Positions 24,247-35,780 of a stretch of 58,817 bases of DNA are shown in pieces. The DNA comes from a virus: IMG/VR virus record IMGVR_UViG_3300004460_000011, positions 1-58,817 of that record, one strand, 5' to 3'. Position 1 is the first letter of the stretch. Each line of letters begins with the position of its first letter. The notes below the pieces were generated by a model, which saw only the letters and a program-made list of their open reading frames with translations, was not told the DNA's origin and did no database searches. Position numbers and translations under genes: made by a program.

Positions 24247-26829
24247 TTATGTTACTGGCTGCTGTGTCCCAGTAGTAGGAAATGTAGTTCCGGAAGTAGT
24301 GTTTGCTCTGTTAACATTCCATGAACCTCCAAGGAAGCTGAAACTAGTTATATCCCATCCGTATTCTATTAAAGCAGTAGATTGATTATCCGCGGTTCCT
24401 GTTTGAGGATATCCTCTTTGGACAGCCTGCTTTGCACCATTCCATACTAGGTCTATCATAACTCTTTTTCCTACACCTAATACATCATCACCGGCAGACA
24501 TCGATAATTCTAGATCTCGCGAAGCCCCAGGTTCAGTTGTACTCCACCAACTTGTGTAAGGATTACCTAGTGCTCTTTGCATTCTCATAGTTGGAAATCT
24601 TAATGTAAAATCTCCATAATACTTCCATGTTTCTTGGTTTAGCCCTCTAGTAACTCGATACCTATAAGCTTGGTTATACATTACAACTCTTATCATCTGC
24701 CCTGGATATTGCCCTGTAGGAAAATGAAACGTATAATCCTTATCTTCTCTATTTTCAGTTTTAGTACTAGATACATTACCGTATCCAATACCAACACCAA
24801 TTTCAATATAAGGAACATTTAAATCAGCCGTTGTTGGCATATTGCCGTTTGCTGATGATGATGGTGTAGAATCAAAATTACGAGGATCCCACCCAAACTT
24901 TTGACTAATGTTAATTGGATTTGGATAGCCAGGGGCAGAGTTATTAGTACTGTTTGCCTCATTAGTTCTTTTTAATACTAATGGAACTGCAACACCTATC
25001 TTATTTTTACTTATAGTAACATAATCTTTAGTAGTAATATTGGCAACATTATCAGAAACTTTTAAAGTTAGTGAATTATCATAAGCCTCATACGGCGTTG
25101 TAATAGGATAACCTGCTGGACTTCCTTCATTACCTTGCCCAATAGTTATTTGGTGCATTGGTTCATTGGTTTGTACAGCAGTACCACCAACCCACTTTTC
25201 ATATAATGAACCTGCAACTACATCAGTTAAAGAAGAATCTCCAGTTTGTCTAAATATACTTCCACCGACAGTAAGAGTAGAATCTAAATAATTATATTGA
25301 TGTATGTTGGCGTTTGGTATTTGAATACCAGAAGGTAAGCCTTCTTTTGCCCACGTTTGATCACCTACAAATCTAGTATGAGGTTTTAGCGGTTTTGTAG
25401 GATCGTTGCTTTGGTGATAGCCATAATCTATAACTATACTAGGTTGAGCTATTGCTGTAGTGCCAGCATTTTTTACAATTAATTGACTCTTACCTTGTAT
25501 ATAAATATCCCCACCGTTTGACGTATTAGGGGCGGCGGATAAGTTTTCAATAACAATATTACCAAGAGCATTAGCTGATGATGTAGATTGTTTTATAAAT
25601 ATATTTCCATTTGGGTCATTACTCGAGGTAATAAGTTCAATATTACCTGTTAGGGTCTGCAATTTTATACCTCCACCTGAAGAAGGTACCTTTGTAGTAT
25701 CTAAAGTAATATTACCACCTGAATAAGCAGTTATATTTTCAAGAGCACTAGACACAAAATTAATAGGCCCTGCTTTTACTTGAAATGTTCCAGCTAAACC
25801 AGGAGGAGTAGGAATTACATCTACAAAAGGAAACCCAGTACCTTGCTCTAGTACGGCTGATGCAGTTGCACCTTCAGTAGTAACCATAAACTTATTTCCT
25901 GATGACGATCCTAATCCTACTTTTATTTCTACATTAGAATCATTACCTAAGCCATACCCAACTGATGATATACCGCTATTTAATGAAATAGATTTTCCAG
26001 CGTTAAATTCCTGCGATCTTTCGTTTGTAAGAAGTTCTAACCCAACTAAATCTAATTGAAGAGAAGGGCTCGTAGGTGGTTTCTCTCCACCTAAAATTAA
26101 TCTATCATCTGTCCCTATCTTTATATAACTCAAGGAACCAATATTTAGTTGCTCAAACTTATCAGCAGGAGTAGCCGCACCACCGTGAAACATTATACCT
26201 TTAGTAGCAGTATCTCTTTGGTGTAAAAAAAGAGAAACTGTTGGGCTATTAGTTTGTTCTGCTATAACATTAGGAATTATGTATGCATTTGTTAATGGAA
26301 TTGATGAATCTATGTCATCAGTAATAGTAACAGCACCACCTATCATAATAGAAGGAACGCCTTCATTAGTAGTATTTGCACCGTTTGCAATTCCTGTATT
26401 ACTATCAAAACCAATAGGTCCTTGATATTTTGTATTTTCAGCATTAATAGGAGAACCGTATGCTAATGCAAAACCTCCACCTGCACCTTGTGCACCGGTT
26501 GCACCCTTTAAATCAATATTTGTTTGAATCCAAGTCGTTCCATTATATTCCCAAACATCGCCATTAAAATCTAAATAATAATCTCCAGATAATAAAGTAG
26601 GAGATACTATAATAGTATTAGGATTAGTTGCAGAAATAGAACTAGGATCATCATACCATGTACTTCCTTTAGGTCCTCTCCCACCAACAGGACCTATAGG
26701 TCCTTGTGGTCCAATTGGCCCGGATGGCCCTCCACCATTAAGTAACAATTGATCAAAATTAAAATTTGTTTTATCGACCAGTTGTGAAATAGTATCTGAT
26801 GCTATTATTTCTTGTATAGTGATTGGCAT
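24247..26829 (-). CDS. Large fibre protein with short collagen-like neck
   Basis: This 860-residue protein begins MPITIQEIIASDTISQLVDKTNFNFDQLL, similar to the N-terminus of the virion gene at 37924-38568 and a likely baseplate-attachment motif. A collagen-like neck follows (~residues 34-56: GPSGPIGPQGPIGPVG, GPKG), then a long Ser/Thr/Asn/Gly-rich beta region with many ITxxx/GNI repeats typical of beta-helical fibres, and an aromatic-rich C-terminal domain. It is probably a trimeric host-recognition fibre. It is 10 bp from the 1665-residue gene upstream. Confidence 0.7.
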   Translation of the reverse strand: MPITIQEIIASDTISQLVDKTNFNFDQLLLNGGGPSGPIGPQGPIGPVGGRGPKGSTWYDDPSSISATNPNTIIVSPTLLSGDYYLDFNGDVWEYNGTTWIQTNIDLKGATGAQGAGGGFALAYGSPINAENTKYQGPIGFDSNTGIANGANTTNEGVPSIMIGGAVTITDDIDSSIPLTNAYIIPNVIAEQTNSPTVSLFLHQRDTATKGIMFHGGAATPADKFEQLNIGSLSYIKIGTDDRLILGGEKPPTSPSLQLDLVGLELLTNERSQEFNAGKSISLNSGISSVGYGLGNDSNVEIKVGLGSSSGNKFMVTTEGATASAVLEQGTGFPFVDVIPTPPGLAGTFQVKAGPINFVSSALENITAYSGGNITLDTTKVPSSGGGIKLQTLTGNIELITSSNDPNGNIFIKQSTSSANALGNIVIENLSAAPNTSNGGDIYIQGKSQLIVKNAGTTAIAQPSIVIDYGYHQSNDPTKPLKPHTRFVGDQTWAKEGLPSGIQIPNANIHQYNYLDSTLTVGGSIFRQTGDSSLTDVVAGSLYEKWVGGTAVQTNEPMHQITIGQGNEGSPAGYPITTPYEAYDNSLTLKVSDNVANITTKDYVTISKNKIGVAVPLVLKRTNEANSTNNSAPGYPNPINISQKFGWDPRNFDSTPSSSANGNMPTTADLNVPYIEIGVGIGYGNVSSTKTENREDKDYTFHFPTGQYPGQMIRVVMYNQAYRYRVTRGLNQETWKYYGDFTLRFPTMRMQRALGNPYTSWWSTTEPGASRDLELSMSAGDDVLGVGKRVMIDLVWNGAKQAVQRGYPQTGTADNQSTALIEYGWDITSFSFLGGSWNVNRANTTSGTTFPTTGTQQPVT
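26665..26735 (-). repeat. Short collagen-like coding repeat
   Basis: About seven Gly-X-Y triplets (GPSGPIGPQGPIGPV pattern) are encoded near the start of the fibre gene at 24247-26829. Confidence 0.75.
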
Positions 26830-26838
26830 TTCTTTTTA

Positions 26839-29800
26839 TTATTTTTTAACTATAGTTATACTAAACCCATACGATTCAGTAAAACCTGTTCTTTTATTAT
26901 ATATTAGCTTTAAATCAAATGGATTTGTGTTTAGGGTTTTTGATGCAGAATTTTCATTAAGAGTTAACCCATTGCTAATTTTTTGTACATTACTTAATTC
27001 GGCTGTAGTATAAGTATCCCCACCTTTTGTTCTGCTAGCCAAAGTATAAAAATCTACCTTTTCTATTTTATAAAGCTTTAATATATTTTCTCTTATGTAT
27101 TCATTAACATCATCATCTAAAGTTTCTAAATCACCCCAACCATATAATTCATTAACATATTTTTGAAACTGTTCCTTAATAGGAGTAAATAAATATTCCA
27201 TTAATCTCTTTTCATTAAACAAATAAAATGTAACAAATGGAGATGATGGTTTTTTCTTAATTCTTCTTATTTGCCTAACACCTTCTGATTTAATTATTCT
27301 TTTATTAATTGTTACTGATGCCTGGTCTTGGTACATAAAAGTACCATTAACTAAACTAGGCTGCTTAATTGCTCCTTTAACAAAAGGGCTAGGTTCAAAA
27401 GTTTCTAAAATAATTGTTTCTGGAACCTTAAGATATTTAGATCCAAAAAATGATTTTTTTTCAAGCATAGACCTAGTACCTATGATAGGTTCTATTTGAG
27501 ATTTATCAATACTTTTTATAAAATATGAAGGCTCCCAATTAGAAGAAAATATATAAAAATCTTTATAATCAATTCCTATTTCATTAATTAAAGGGTATAA
27601 GCTAGGAAACGCACTTTCTCTTGATAATTCTAAAACAGTAGATGGGTCTTGTTCATTTACTTTATGATAATAAAAATTAGGGATTTGTCCAAAATTAGTA
27701 TCTGCACTATTAAACTGAGTATTTTTATATTTACATAATTCTAATACTTTTAATTTATAAACAGAGTCATCTGGTAAAGCAGAAGCTGTAATACCACTAA
27801 AATCTAAATTCATATAAGGATCTCTAAAAGAAAGTAAAGGTAAAGCATAAGGCTCATAATAACCAGCATGTCTTGCAATTGGTGTAATCCTTGGAGTTTT
27901 TTGTAAAGATAAATCATATCCAACAACATCAGTTAAATTAAAAGCAGTTGGTTTAGCAGGGTCAGGTAACACTCCAACATAAATAGATTTTAATATATCA
28001 GCCTGTGCACGCAATTCTATACCAAAAGTTTGAGCTAAAGACCCGTCTTTATTTTTAACTTGTGTACCGTCACTTGCAATAGTTTCATATAAAATAGTAG
28101 GATTACCTTTATTTACAGCATCAAAGATTTCACCAAAGGTTGCTCTATTTAATACACTCTCATATTGATTTATACCACCATTGCCAATTAGGTAAGTAGC
28201 TTGTCTCATTAAATTAATATTAGGTGAAGAATTAGGTAAAGTAAAAGGGTTACCATTTTTAGTGAACACTGAAGCTAAAAATGAATCATTACCCGTAATA
28301 GTTGATATACCATCAATTACAAAATTGTCACCACTGACTTGAAATTTTATTTGCCCATAAGTACCATTTTCTAATATTCTAATATCTTCTAAGAATTTAG
28401 GAAATACACCATTGTTATCAGGAATACCTTTTACTGTAAATATATTATTTACTGGTCCTGTTGTAGTTAAAAGATTAATAGCGCCTCTTAATACGGTAGA
28501 ATTATATTTAGGGGTTTGTGGCGGTCCTGGATCATACACAACAGAGCAATCAGGATTAACTCTAAAATTACTAGTAAGAGAGTATAAACTAGTTCTATCA
28601 ATAATAGATTTTGTATCATCATTAATACACTTATTAGCGTAAGAAATAGAAATTAACATTACTACAGTTTTCCATTTTTCATTCTTAATAAATTTTACTT
28701 GCAAATCTGGTTTGTTTGGAAGATTAGGAACTAGCATAACTGAAAACCTATAATCATTAAACTCACCACTTGGTACGTATGATAATGATCTAGCATTAAA
28801 ATCAGGTTTCTCTGTAAACTTTGCTTTAGGCTTTGCTATAATTCTAACCCCACGTAAAAATGTTTCGGAAAAATTCTTTGCATCCCCACCATTAAATCTA
28901 CCATATCTTAATTGTCTATCTATTTCAGTAATACCTCCTGTGGTAAATCTTTGTGCAATAAAGTAATCATCAAAATAATTTTTATTAACATTTTGAAATG
29001 TACCTGGTACAAATATTTGGCCAGTTGCTGGGTTAGCCTCCGTATTATCAGTAGGTGCAGTATCAAAATAACTCCATGATTCTTCTATTGCTGACTTCCC
29101 AAAATATTCTGGAAATTCAGAAAGATAATACCATTCTTGACTATATCCACTTGCAGTAGGTATCTTATCCCATTTAGACGGCCCAAAATTATTTAAACCA
29201 AAGGCTTCATTTACGTTTAATCTATATGGGTGATTTCTTACATCCTTACCACCATTAACCCATGCCCATTTATTAATATAAGGTGCAATCCTAGATGCAG
29301 ATGCTTGTGATGTTAAAAAGTTTTCTTCTAATCGGATATATTCACTTTTAATATATTCATCATCAGGGTTTTGGTCTTCCGCATCATTAAATAAACCAAT
29401 TAAATTATAGAAACCACCATTATCATAAAATTCTCTAATTTCAGGATTACCGCTAACTCCTGTATATTGTAAAGGAATTAAATTTGGAACAGTTTGATTA
29501 TAATGGTTTTCCTCATATATTAACTCGCCTTCTTGGCTATATAAATTACTATGAAAATCAAAATCAAAATCCTTAACATCAAAGAATGAAAATCTACCAA
29601 AAGAAGGTTTATAATCAGAATATAAAGCAACTTGATTAGACCTAGTTACCATTATTTGATTATCATTACAAGTTATAACTGCATATTTATCAATATCTGT
29701 ATATCCTATAATTTCATTTAATCCATTATAAATAGGTTCTTCTGTATATGGTACCCAATCTCCAATTTGTGTATAGTCACCAGTTGTTTGTACAAAATTA

Positions 29801-31836
29801 CCTTTAATGAATCTATCTTGGTCACCTAGTGTTACTTTTAATAAAGCATTATTTGTATCATTTCCACCTACAAAATTCTTATTAGGATCTGTGACAGTAG
29901 TTGCAGGATATGTAGTGGTTAAATCAAATAATTCGGGATAATTAATATCCATTTTAAAATTAAGTCTATTAAACCTAGTACCACCAAATCTAGATTTAAT
30001 ATAAACAGTATCCTTATTGAATGTTGCTGTAAAAAATCTTTTATTTTCACTTATGCCTTTATTTATGGCAGATGTCATAGACTGTACAACCTCTTCTATA
30101 CTACCAAACGGATTAAAGAAATTTTGTACTGATTTACCCGGTACTGTAGCAACACTAGAATCTGCAATAACTTCACCTGTAAAATCGAAGCCATCATAAA
30201 ATTTAATTCTAACACCAGTAGGTATTTGTTCTACTCTAGGCATAGGGGAAGTAAATGTTAAAAAATCTCCCTCATTTAAATCTACTGATTGTGTAAGTAC
30301 TACAGTAGCTGTTACTGGGGTAGTTGGTGTAGCCGAAAGCCCGTTATAATTATAAACCACAGAAGTTACTTGCGTATTAAGAGGTATTACACTATTTTGA
30401 TTACTAGCATTTTCCAATGTACTTCCTACAATTATATTACCGCTTGGGTTATACAAAACAATAGGAACACCAGAACCATAATTATTTGTAGTATTAGCCG
30501 TTGCAGTTCCGTTTGATAAAGCGTTCCCACTAATTCCGCCAGTTAATTTAATATACATTTGAGCCAACCCTTCATGTTCTATTATACTCGCATTAGCAAA
30601 AGTATCTGGTTCTTGGTATCCTGCAAATAATGATATATCTACTTTAGTATCAAATAATCTTATTTGATCTTTACCCCAAATAGACCCTTTTTTAATTGTG
30701 TGAAAATCATCTTCTTTATCCTTAACATAAAATATAGACTCAACACTGTCTACTCTAGCAGGTGTAGGCAATCCTGTTATTGTTTCAGTTTTTGTAGGAT
30801 CTAAAAATAATAAAATACCTTGTTCATTTGTAATTTCAAACGGTGTATTTAAATATTGAGAAACTTCTGTTATAGTTTTTATCTTAGGTAATTGAGACTT
30901 TTCGGTATTTTTATAAAATGCTTCGCCAGATATATCAAACTTTCCTTCTTCAACCTCATTAACATACATACCAAAATATCTATTGATTGAATAGTCATTA
31001 GCAGTTGGATCATCAAATAAAAATTCTAAATTTAATAAGTTTGCTAATAAGATTCCATTATTTTCAAAACCTTGTGTAAATAAATACTCATCTTGAATAA
31101 TTGTAGAATCTAAAGTTACTAGATCTTTATATGCAAAATTACCTGAACTTGAAAAACCTCCACTTTTATAAGATATTCCATTCCATAAAATAGGCTCGTC
31201 TTTTCTCCAAGTCATAGTAAGTGGAACTTCGGGAAAGTTTTCTTGGTTTCTATAATTTCTTATGTATGAACCAAGAGGAGTACCTTCAGACAGATCAAAG
31301 GTTTTTATAGCTGTACAATTTTCTAATACTTGCTTAGTAAAATTAATAGATGTTTGTGCACTGTCGGTGCCTTCATTTTCTGAAGTTGCATTTAAATTGT
31401 TTACAGCAGCCGGGTCATCTAATCTAAAAATTACAAAAGAATTAGGAATTTGTTGATTTAACCAAAGAGGAGCTAATGTACCTAAACTTTCAGGATAGCT
31501 TTCAGATGCTATAGATCTTGTTCCTGCACAATAAAACATTTCATATTGATTACCGTATTTAGATAACACGGCATCATCTTCATATTCCTGAAATATTTCA
31601 TATGCAGATTCAGCAGGGAATTTACCAAAATTAAAAAACTTAAAAACATCTTGATCATAGGTACTAGTACCGTCTACTTTAAATGCTTTAAACTTTTGAG
31701 AAGATAGTCTTGTATTAGCACTAAACGATTCTAAGTAAATATCGGTACCATCCGACACTACTTTAACATTACCTGTTAATTTAGGATTAGTTCTAACTAA
31801 ACTATATGATGCTTTATCTAGGAGTGCTCTAGCCAT
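26839..31836 (-). CDS. Giant virion structural protein (1665 residues)
   Basis: This is the longest gene in the window. It starts MARALLDKASYSLVRTNPKL, with TGNVKVVSDG and LSSQKFKAFKV shortly after, a pattern I associate with large structural proteins of uncultured Bacteroidota phages. It is beta-rich with many Tyr/Phe/Asn, has no signal peptide and no catalytic motif, and its last ~60 residues are polar. Position between the baseplate wedge and fibre genes suggests a baseplate-peripheral or fibre-connector protein. A perfect TTATCTTT/AAAGATAA inverted repeat spans the start region. Function is inferred from size and context only. Confidence 0.55.
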   Translation of the reverse strand: MARALLDKASYSLVRTNPKLTGNVKVVSDGTDIYLESFSANTRLSSQKFKAFKVDGTSTYDQDVFKFFNFGKFPAESAYEIFQEYEDDAVLSKYGNQYEMFYCAGTRSIASESYPESLGTLAPLWLNQQIPNSFVIFRLDDPAAVNNLNATSENEGTDSAQTSINFTKQVLENCTAIKTFDLSEGTPLGSYIRNYRNQENFPEVPLTMTWRKDEPILWNGISYKSGGFSSSGNFAYKDLVTLDSTIIQDEYLFTQGFENNGILLANLLNLEFLFDDPTANDYSINRYFGMYVNEVEEGKFDISGEAFYKNTEKSQLPKIKTITEVSQYLNTPFEITNEQGILLFLDPTKTETITGLPTPARVDSVESIFYVKDKEDDFHTIKKGSIWGKDQIRLFDTKVDISLFAGYQEPDTFANASIIEHEGLAQMYIKLTGGISGNALSNGTATANTTNNYGSGVPIVLYNPSGNIIVGSTLENASNQNSVIPLNTQVTSVVYNYNGLSATPTTPVTATVVLTQSVDLNEGDFLTFTSPMPRVEQIPTGVRIKFYDGFDFTGEVIADSSVATVPGKSVQNFFNPFGSIEEVVQSMTSAINKGISENKRFFTATFNKDTVYIKSRFGGTRFNRLNFKMDINYPELFDLTTTYPATTVTDPNKNFVGGNDTNNALLKVTLGDQDRFIKGNFVQTTGDYTQIGDWVPYTEEPIYNGLNEIIGYTDIDKYAVITCNDNQIMVTRSNQVALYSDYKPSFGRFSFFDVKDFDFDFHSNLYSQEGELIYEENHYNQTVPNLIPLQYTGVSGNPEIREFYDNGGFYNLIGLFNDAEDQNPDDEYIKSEYIRLEENFLTSQASASRIAPYINKWAWVNGGKDVRNHPYRLNVNEAFGLNNFGPSKWDKIPTASGYSQEWYYLSEFPEYFGKSAIEESWSYFDTAPTDNTEANPATGQIFVPGTFQNVNKNYFDDYFIAQRFTTGGITEIDRQLRYGRFNGGDAKNFSETFLRGVRIIAKPKAKFTEKPDFNARSLSYVPSGEFNDYRFSVMLVPNLPNKPDLQVKFIKNEKWKTVVMLISISYANKCINDDTKSIIDRTSLYSLTSNFRVNPDCSVVYDPGPPQTPKYNSTVLRGAINLLTTTGPVNNIFTVKGIPDNNGVFPKFLEDIRILENGTYGQIKFQVSGDNFVIDGISTITGNDSFLASVFTKNGNPFTLPNSSPNINLMRQATYLIGNGGINQYESVLNRATFGEIFDAVNKGNPTILYETIASDGTQVKNKDGSLAQTFGIELRAQADILKSIYVGVLPDPAKPTAFNLTDVVGYDLSLQKTPRITPIARHAGYYEPYALPLLSFRDPYMNLDFSGITASALPDDSVYKLKVLELCKYKNTQFNSADTNFGQIPNFYYHKVNEQDPSTVLELSRESAFPSLYPLINEIGIDYKDFYIFSSNWEPSYFIKSIDKSQIEPIIGTRSMLEKKSFFGSKYLKVPETIILETFEPSPFVKGAIKQPSLVNGTFMYQDQASVTINKRIIKSEGVRQIRRIKKKPSSPFVTFYLFNEKRLMEYLFTPIKEQFQKYVNELYGWGDLETLDDDVNEYIRENILKLYKIEKVDFYTLASRTKGGDTYTTAELSNVQKISNGLTLNENSASKTLNTNPFDLKLIYNKRTGFTESYGFSITIVKK

Positions 31837-31894
31837 TTATCTTTCACTTTTTTTATTTATTCACCAAAGATAAAGTTAAAATAAACTAAGACTG

Positions 31895-34800
31895 TTACTG
31901 AGTTAATGGCCCTTGCCCTCCGTCAACGTTAGTAAGAGAAAATTGTCTAGAAACTCTTGTTTGGTTTATCGAAGGTCTTAATCCTGCTACAACTTTCTCC
32001 AAATCATTTAATCCTTTAGACACTGTTGCTTTAGGGAATACATCTATACTTAATCTATCAGATCTATACTTAGCAGAAATTTCAATATCAAATTGAGAAA
32101 CATCAGCATTATTAGGATAAATATCAAAACCTATTCTTTTAGCATAAGTAAGATTAACAGTAGATCCTGAAGAATCACCTCCAATATTTCCTAAGCCACT
32201 TCCTGAAATAGTTCCAAAGTAATCAGTCATTCTATATTGAAAAACTAAAGGTACACTAATAGCATTCTGTTGTCCAAATGCAACAACCTCTCTAGATTGT
32301 GTTGCATCACCAGGAACTTGTATATTTTGATGATTATCAGAAGACATAAAAAGATAAGACCCACATGATTGTTTACCTAAAGTATATTGGTCAAAACCAT
32401 CAAATGAATTTTTAGCATTTCTACTATAACCACCTGTAATATAACCTGCTGCTGCAGGATCCCAAAGATTAGCCAAAGCAGGTGTAGTCAACGAAGGGCT
32501 AGCCTCGAACGGTTGACCCGTATCAAAACTAGGACTTAGTGTTGCAGTTAAAGCAATTAAATCTGTAAGATTTTCATTTAAATAAATTCCTTGTTGTTTA
32601 CCATATTTTGAAGTTGTAGTTAATGGTGCAAATTTACCTTGTCTAAATAATACAGCACCGGTTCCATTACCTGCTATGGTAGTACAATCAATACCTGCAC
32701 CTGGTGTAGCTGGTAATGTATTACTATCATTTGTTAGTGCAATGTAAGCATCACGATAGGCAGTATAATTAGTTAAAAATGGATGGGCAATTGATACCGT
32801 TACTACATTATCCCCACTTGGGTATGTTGCTGTAGTTGTAGGTAATCCTGCACTAGTAAATCCACCGCCCCAAATAAATTCAGTTGTTGGGCTACCTGTA
32901 GTTGTAGAGGTGGCCGAATTATAAAAATTCTCCGCAGTATCTAAATTAATAGTATACTGTGGTGCAGGGTTAGTATTAATATAACTATAAAAATTGTTCT
33001 CAGATGAAACATCAGAAAATCTACTATAAATAAATTGATTTTTATTTTGTGTAGATTGGTATGGGGGTAAAGAAACCGTTTGGCCATATTGTGTTGTAGA
33101 TGTAACATCAGGGTTTGTTAATAATATAGCAGTAAGATCATACTTTCTAATAGTATTATAATCTACATCATCTCCTCGGTACGTAGCCCTATCATCAGAC
33201 TGATTGGTTGCACTATTATCTAACCAGGAATAAGTTGCTGGTAAAATAGTAGAACCACTATCTATTGCTCCAGTATTTACGGCATAAGATGCGGGGTCTT
33301 CAGATTGTCTAACCATTCTTGTTCTACTACCTGAAACTCTAGCAATTAATTGTAATGGTGTTTGTGAAGTATTTGCAATATTAATAAAATATGTTTTAGA
33401 AATCACAGCTCCTCTAGGATCATCTAAACCATCAACCTCTTGTGAATAAAACCCAGCAAATATTTTAGTAACTGCATTCCTTCTTAATTTATAAGTATTA
33501 CCACCATCATCAACTAGAGTAGTATTCATTTCACCTTGAGCATTATTTAATATTTCAGCAAATAAATCCAATTGGTTTTGCATCTCGTTTAATTTAGTAA
33601 ATAAATCAATCGGCGTTTGGTTTTCTGATAAAAAACCAGATGCAATAACTGGAGATGAATGAGCAAAATATGTTTCATTAGCAGTAAAAGAACTACTTAA
33701 GTGAGTAGGTAATCCGATAGACTCTAAATTTTCATTTAATGCAACTAATGCTAAGTCTTCTTGATTTTGTGCTAAGATAGCTTCAATAGCACTATCTGAA
33801 CTTAAGTCTGCTGGAAATTCTACTCTAATTGCAGTGCTATATTCACTCTCTAATGGATTTGATGGCCAACCTGCTTCTGAGATTGACTTAACTTGTATTT
33901 CTACCTGTTCACCCTTTCTAATTGGAATATCTAATTGGTTAATATTAACTGAATCTGCATTATCATCATCAATAGCAGCCCATTCATATAAACCAGTTAT
34001 ATTATTTTTTGTTCTAGGTCTTAGCACACTGTCTACTATTACATAATTAGAAAATGCACCTTGGCTTGTACCGCTCCCATCAGTATAAGTAAATTGATTA
34101 ACAGGATTAGCTGCACCATCAGCAGAAAGATATCTATAACGATACTTAAATTTTATTATATCTTGAACTCCTGTTTCTGGCGCCGATTTTTCTTCAGGCA
34201 TTGACCAAAATCCTCGAACTCTATATTTAGGAGTTATACTGTTTACTGAATTATCAGAAGCGGAAGCATCAATTTCAGTTACTACAGATGCATATAATTT
34301 GGATTGAGATGCCCTCTCTGTGATTAAACCTTGTAAAGCATTTTTATCAGCATCTCTTTCAACTTCAGTAGTATAATTAGTTGTTTGTATCTTTGTTCTA
34401 CTTTGTGAAATTGCAACATCTAATTCTGATAATGTAGCTTGTATAGTACTCTTTTGGTTATTTAAATCTTTAAGTTGGACAATGGCATCCGAATTACTTA
34501 CTTGCCCATTTATAAGAGATACTGTAAAATCATCAGATGATAACACTGGAGTATTAGGAGTTAATCCTTCTCTACTAGTTGGAATTTTATCTTGTGCAAA
34601 TGATAATAAATATCTCCCAAAGTCAACTGCGCTTTGTTGATAATAATCAGCTAAACTTTGTTGGTTTCCGCTTTGGTCAATTGTATTTAAATCGTTTGTA
34701 TAAAATCCACTACCTGGAGAATAATTAACTGCGGGTATTTTAGAATCTGGGTCTATCGGTTTAATAAAGGTTACGCACCTTTCATTAAATCCTACCGTAA

Positions 34801-35758
34801 CATCAACTTCTAATAAATTATTTAAAGAAGAACCTATTTTTAAAACATCAGCACCAATACTTATTGTTCTAGAACCTTCTTGCAATCTTACAGTAACAGA
34901 ATTTGTACTAGAATCAATTTGGGTAACTGTGTATCTCGTATCAATAGGTGTAGATACAACCTCTAGACTATCTCCTACTTTTAATTGAACAGTATCTGCA
35001 AAATCAGCTTCTGAATCAGTATAGAATATTTTGTTAAGTTTATATAATTTTTGAACAGTAGTTTCTTCTACACCATTTATAGTTTCTGTAACACTTTCTT
35101 CACCAATTCTAATTACACTGAATTTTCCTGAATATCTTTTCTCTCTTGGTGGTAAATCTACCACTGCTTCATCTAAAACATATGATATGTTTTTTTCTAC
35201 AATCTCCTGTAAAAAAGTATCATAATCTATGTTAGGATTTCCATTATAAGAAGAATCAAAAAAGTTAATTTTAGATTGAGAATTAGTATCTAAAATATAT
35301 CTTTGTATAATTGCCCTTTCAGTATCAATAGGAGCCTGTCCTGTAATATCAAAAGAAACATATAATAAAGGATTAATTAATTCTTCAAAAAACCAATTAG
35401 GTTTTATGTTAAATTCTGTAACAGAATTTAAAGAAGTTAGATCTAATGCCTCTGTTGGTAGTTTGGCTAATACTAATTTTCTAAAAGTTCCATCAGGTAA
35501 TCTTATAGAACTATCAGCATCATTAAAATTAGTTAAAGTATTAATATTAGTATTTAATCTATCAACAGAATTTTTAAGAAAACCAAAACTCGGAATAGTA
35601 AGCCTAGCATTAGTACCATCATTATTTTGAATATTAACAGTTACAGAATCCCGGCTTGAGGTAATAGCTTGATTAACTTTCTCAAAGCTTTCTAATGAAT
35701 TATTAAAAAGTCTTAAAAGCTCTGGTAGTAAAGTTTGTATTGAATTATTTTCAGCCAT
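31895..35758 (-). CDS. Giant virion structural protein (1287 residues)
   Basis: The N-terminus MAENNSIQTLLPELLRLFNN is helical. A large beta-rich body follows, interrupted by a helical segment (~430-495, with SDAIVQLKDLNNQKSTIQAT) and a second helical region (~645-745, EAILAQNQEDLALVALNENL; LFTKLNEMQNQLDLFAEILN). The C-terminal part is Ser/Thr/Gly-rich. There is no enzymatic motif. It sits between two other very large virion genes and is likely a baseplate or tail-fibre-network component. No T4 counterpart is recognised. Confidence 0.5.
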   Translation of the reverse strand: MAENNSIQTLLPELLRLFNNSLESFEKVNQAITSSRDSVTVNIQNNDGTNARLTIPSFGFLKNSVDRLNTNINTLTNFNDADSSIRLPDGTFRKLVLAKLPTEALDLTSLNSVTEFNIKPNWFFEELINPLLYVSFDITGQAPIDTERAIIQRYILDTNSQSKINFFDSSYNGNPNIDYDTFLQEIVEKNISYVLDEAVVDLPPREKRYSGKFSVIRIGEESVTETINGVEETTVQKLYKLNKIFYTDSEADFADTVQLKVGDSLEVVSTPIDTRYTVTQIDSSTNSVTVRLQEGSRTISIGADVLKIGSSLNNLLEVDVTVGFNERCVTFIKPIDPDSKIPAVNYSPGSGFYTNDLNTIDQSGNQQSLADYYQQSAVDFGRYLLSFAQDKIPTSREGLTPNTPVLSSDDFTVSLINGQVSNSDAIVQLKDLNNQKSTIQATLSELDVAISQSRTKIQTTNYTTEVERDADKNALQGLITERASQSKLYASVVTEIDASASDNSVNSITPKYRVRGFWSMPEEKSAPETGVQDIIKFKYRYRYLSADGAANPVNQFTYTDGSGTSQGAFSNYVIVDSVLRPRTKNNITGLYEWAAIDDDNADSVNINQLDIPIRKGEQVEIQVKSISEAGWPSNPLESEYSTAIRVEFPADLSSDSAIEAILAQNQEDLALVALNENLESIGLPTHLSSSFTANETYFAHSSPVIASGFLSENQTPIDLFTKLNEMQNQLDLFAEILNNAQGEMNTTLVDDGGNTYKLRRNAVTKIFAGFYSQEVDGLDDPRGAVISKTYFINIANTSQTPLQLIARVSGSRTRMVRQSEDPASYAVNTGAIDSGSTILPATYSWLDNSATNQSDDRATYRGDDVDYNTIRKYDLTAILLTNPDVTSTTQYGQTVSLPPYQSTQNKNQFIYSRFSDVSSENNFYSYINTNPAPQYTINLDTAENFYNSATSTTTGSPTTEFIWGGGFTSAGLPTTTATYPSGDNVVTVSIAHPFLTNYTAYRDAYIALTNDSNTLPATPGAGIDCTTIAGNGTGAVLFRQGKFAPLTTTSKYGKQQGIYLNENLTDLIALTATLSPSFDTGQPFEASPSLTTPALANLWDPAAAGYITGGYSRNAKNSFDGFDQYTLGKQSCGSYLFMSSDNHQNIQVPGDATQSREVVAFGQQNAISVPLVFQYRMTDYFGTISGSGLGNIGGDSSGSTVNLTYAKRIGFDIYPNNADVSQFDIEISAKYRSDRLSIDVFPKATVSKGLNDLEKVVAGLRPSINQTRVSRQFSLTNVDGGQGPLTQ

Positions 35759-35780
35759 TTTTGGTTTTACTTTTTATTAT

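Noticed and set aside
31844-31878. Perfect TTATCTTT/AAAGATAA inverted repeat around the start of the 1665-residue gene
   Set aside because: It is AT-only with a long loop and no promoter core inside, so chance is a sufficient explanation.
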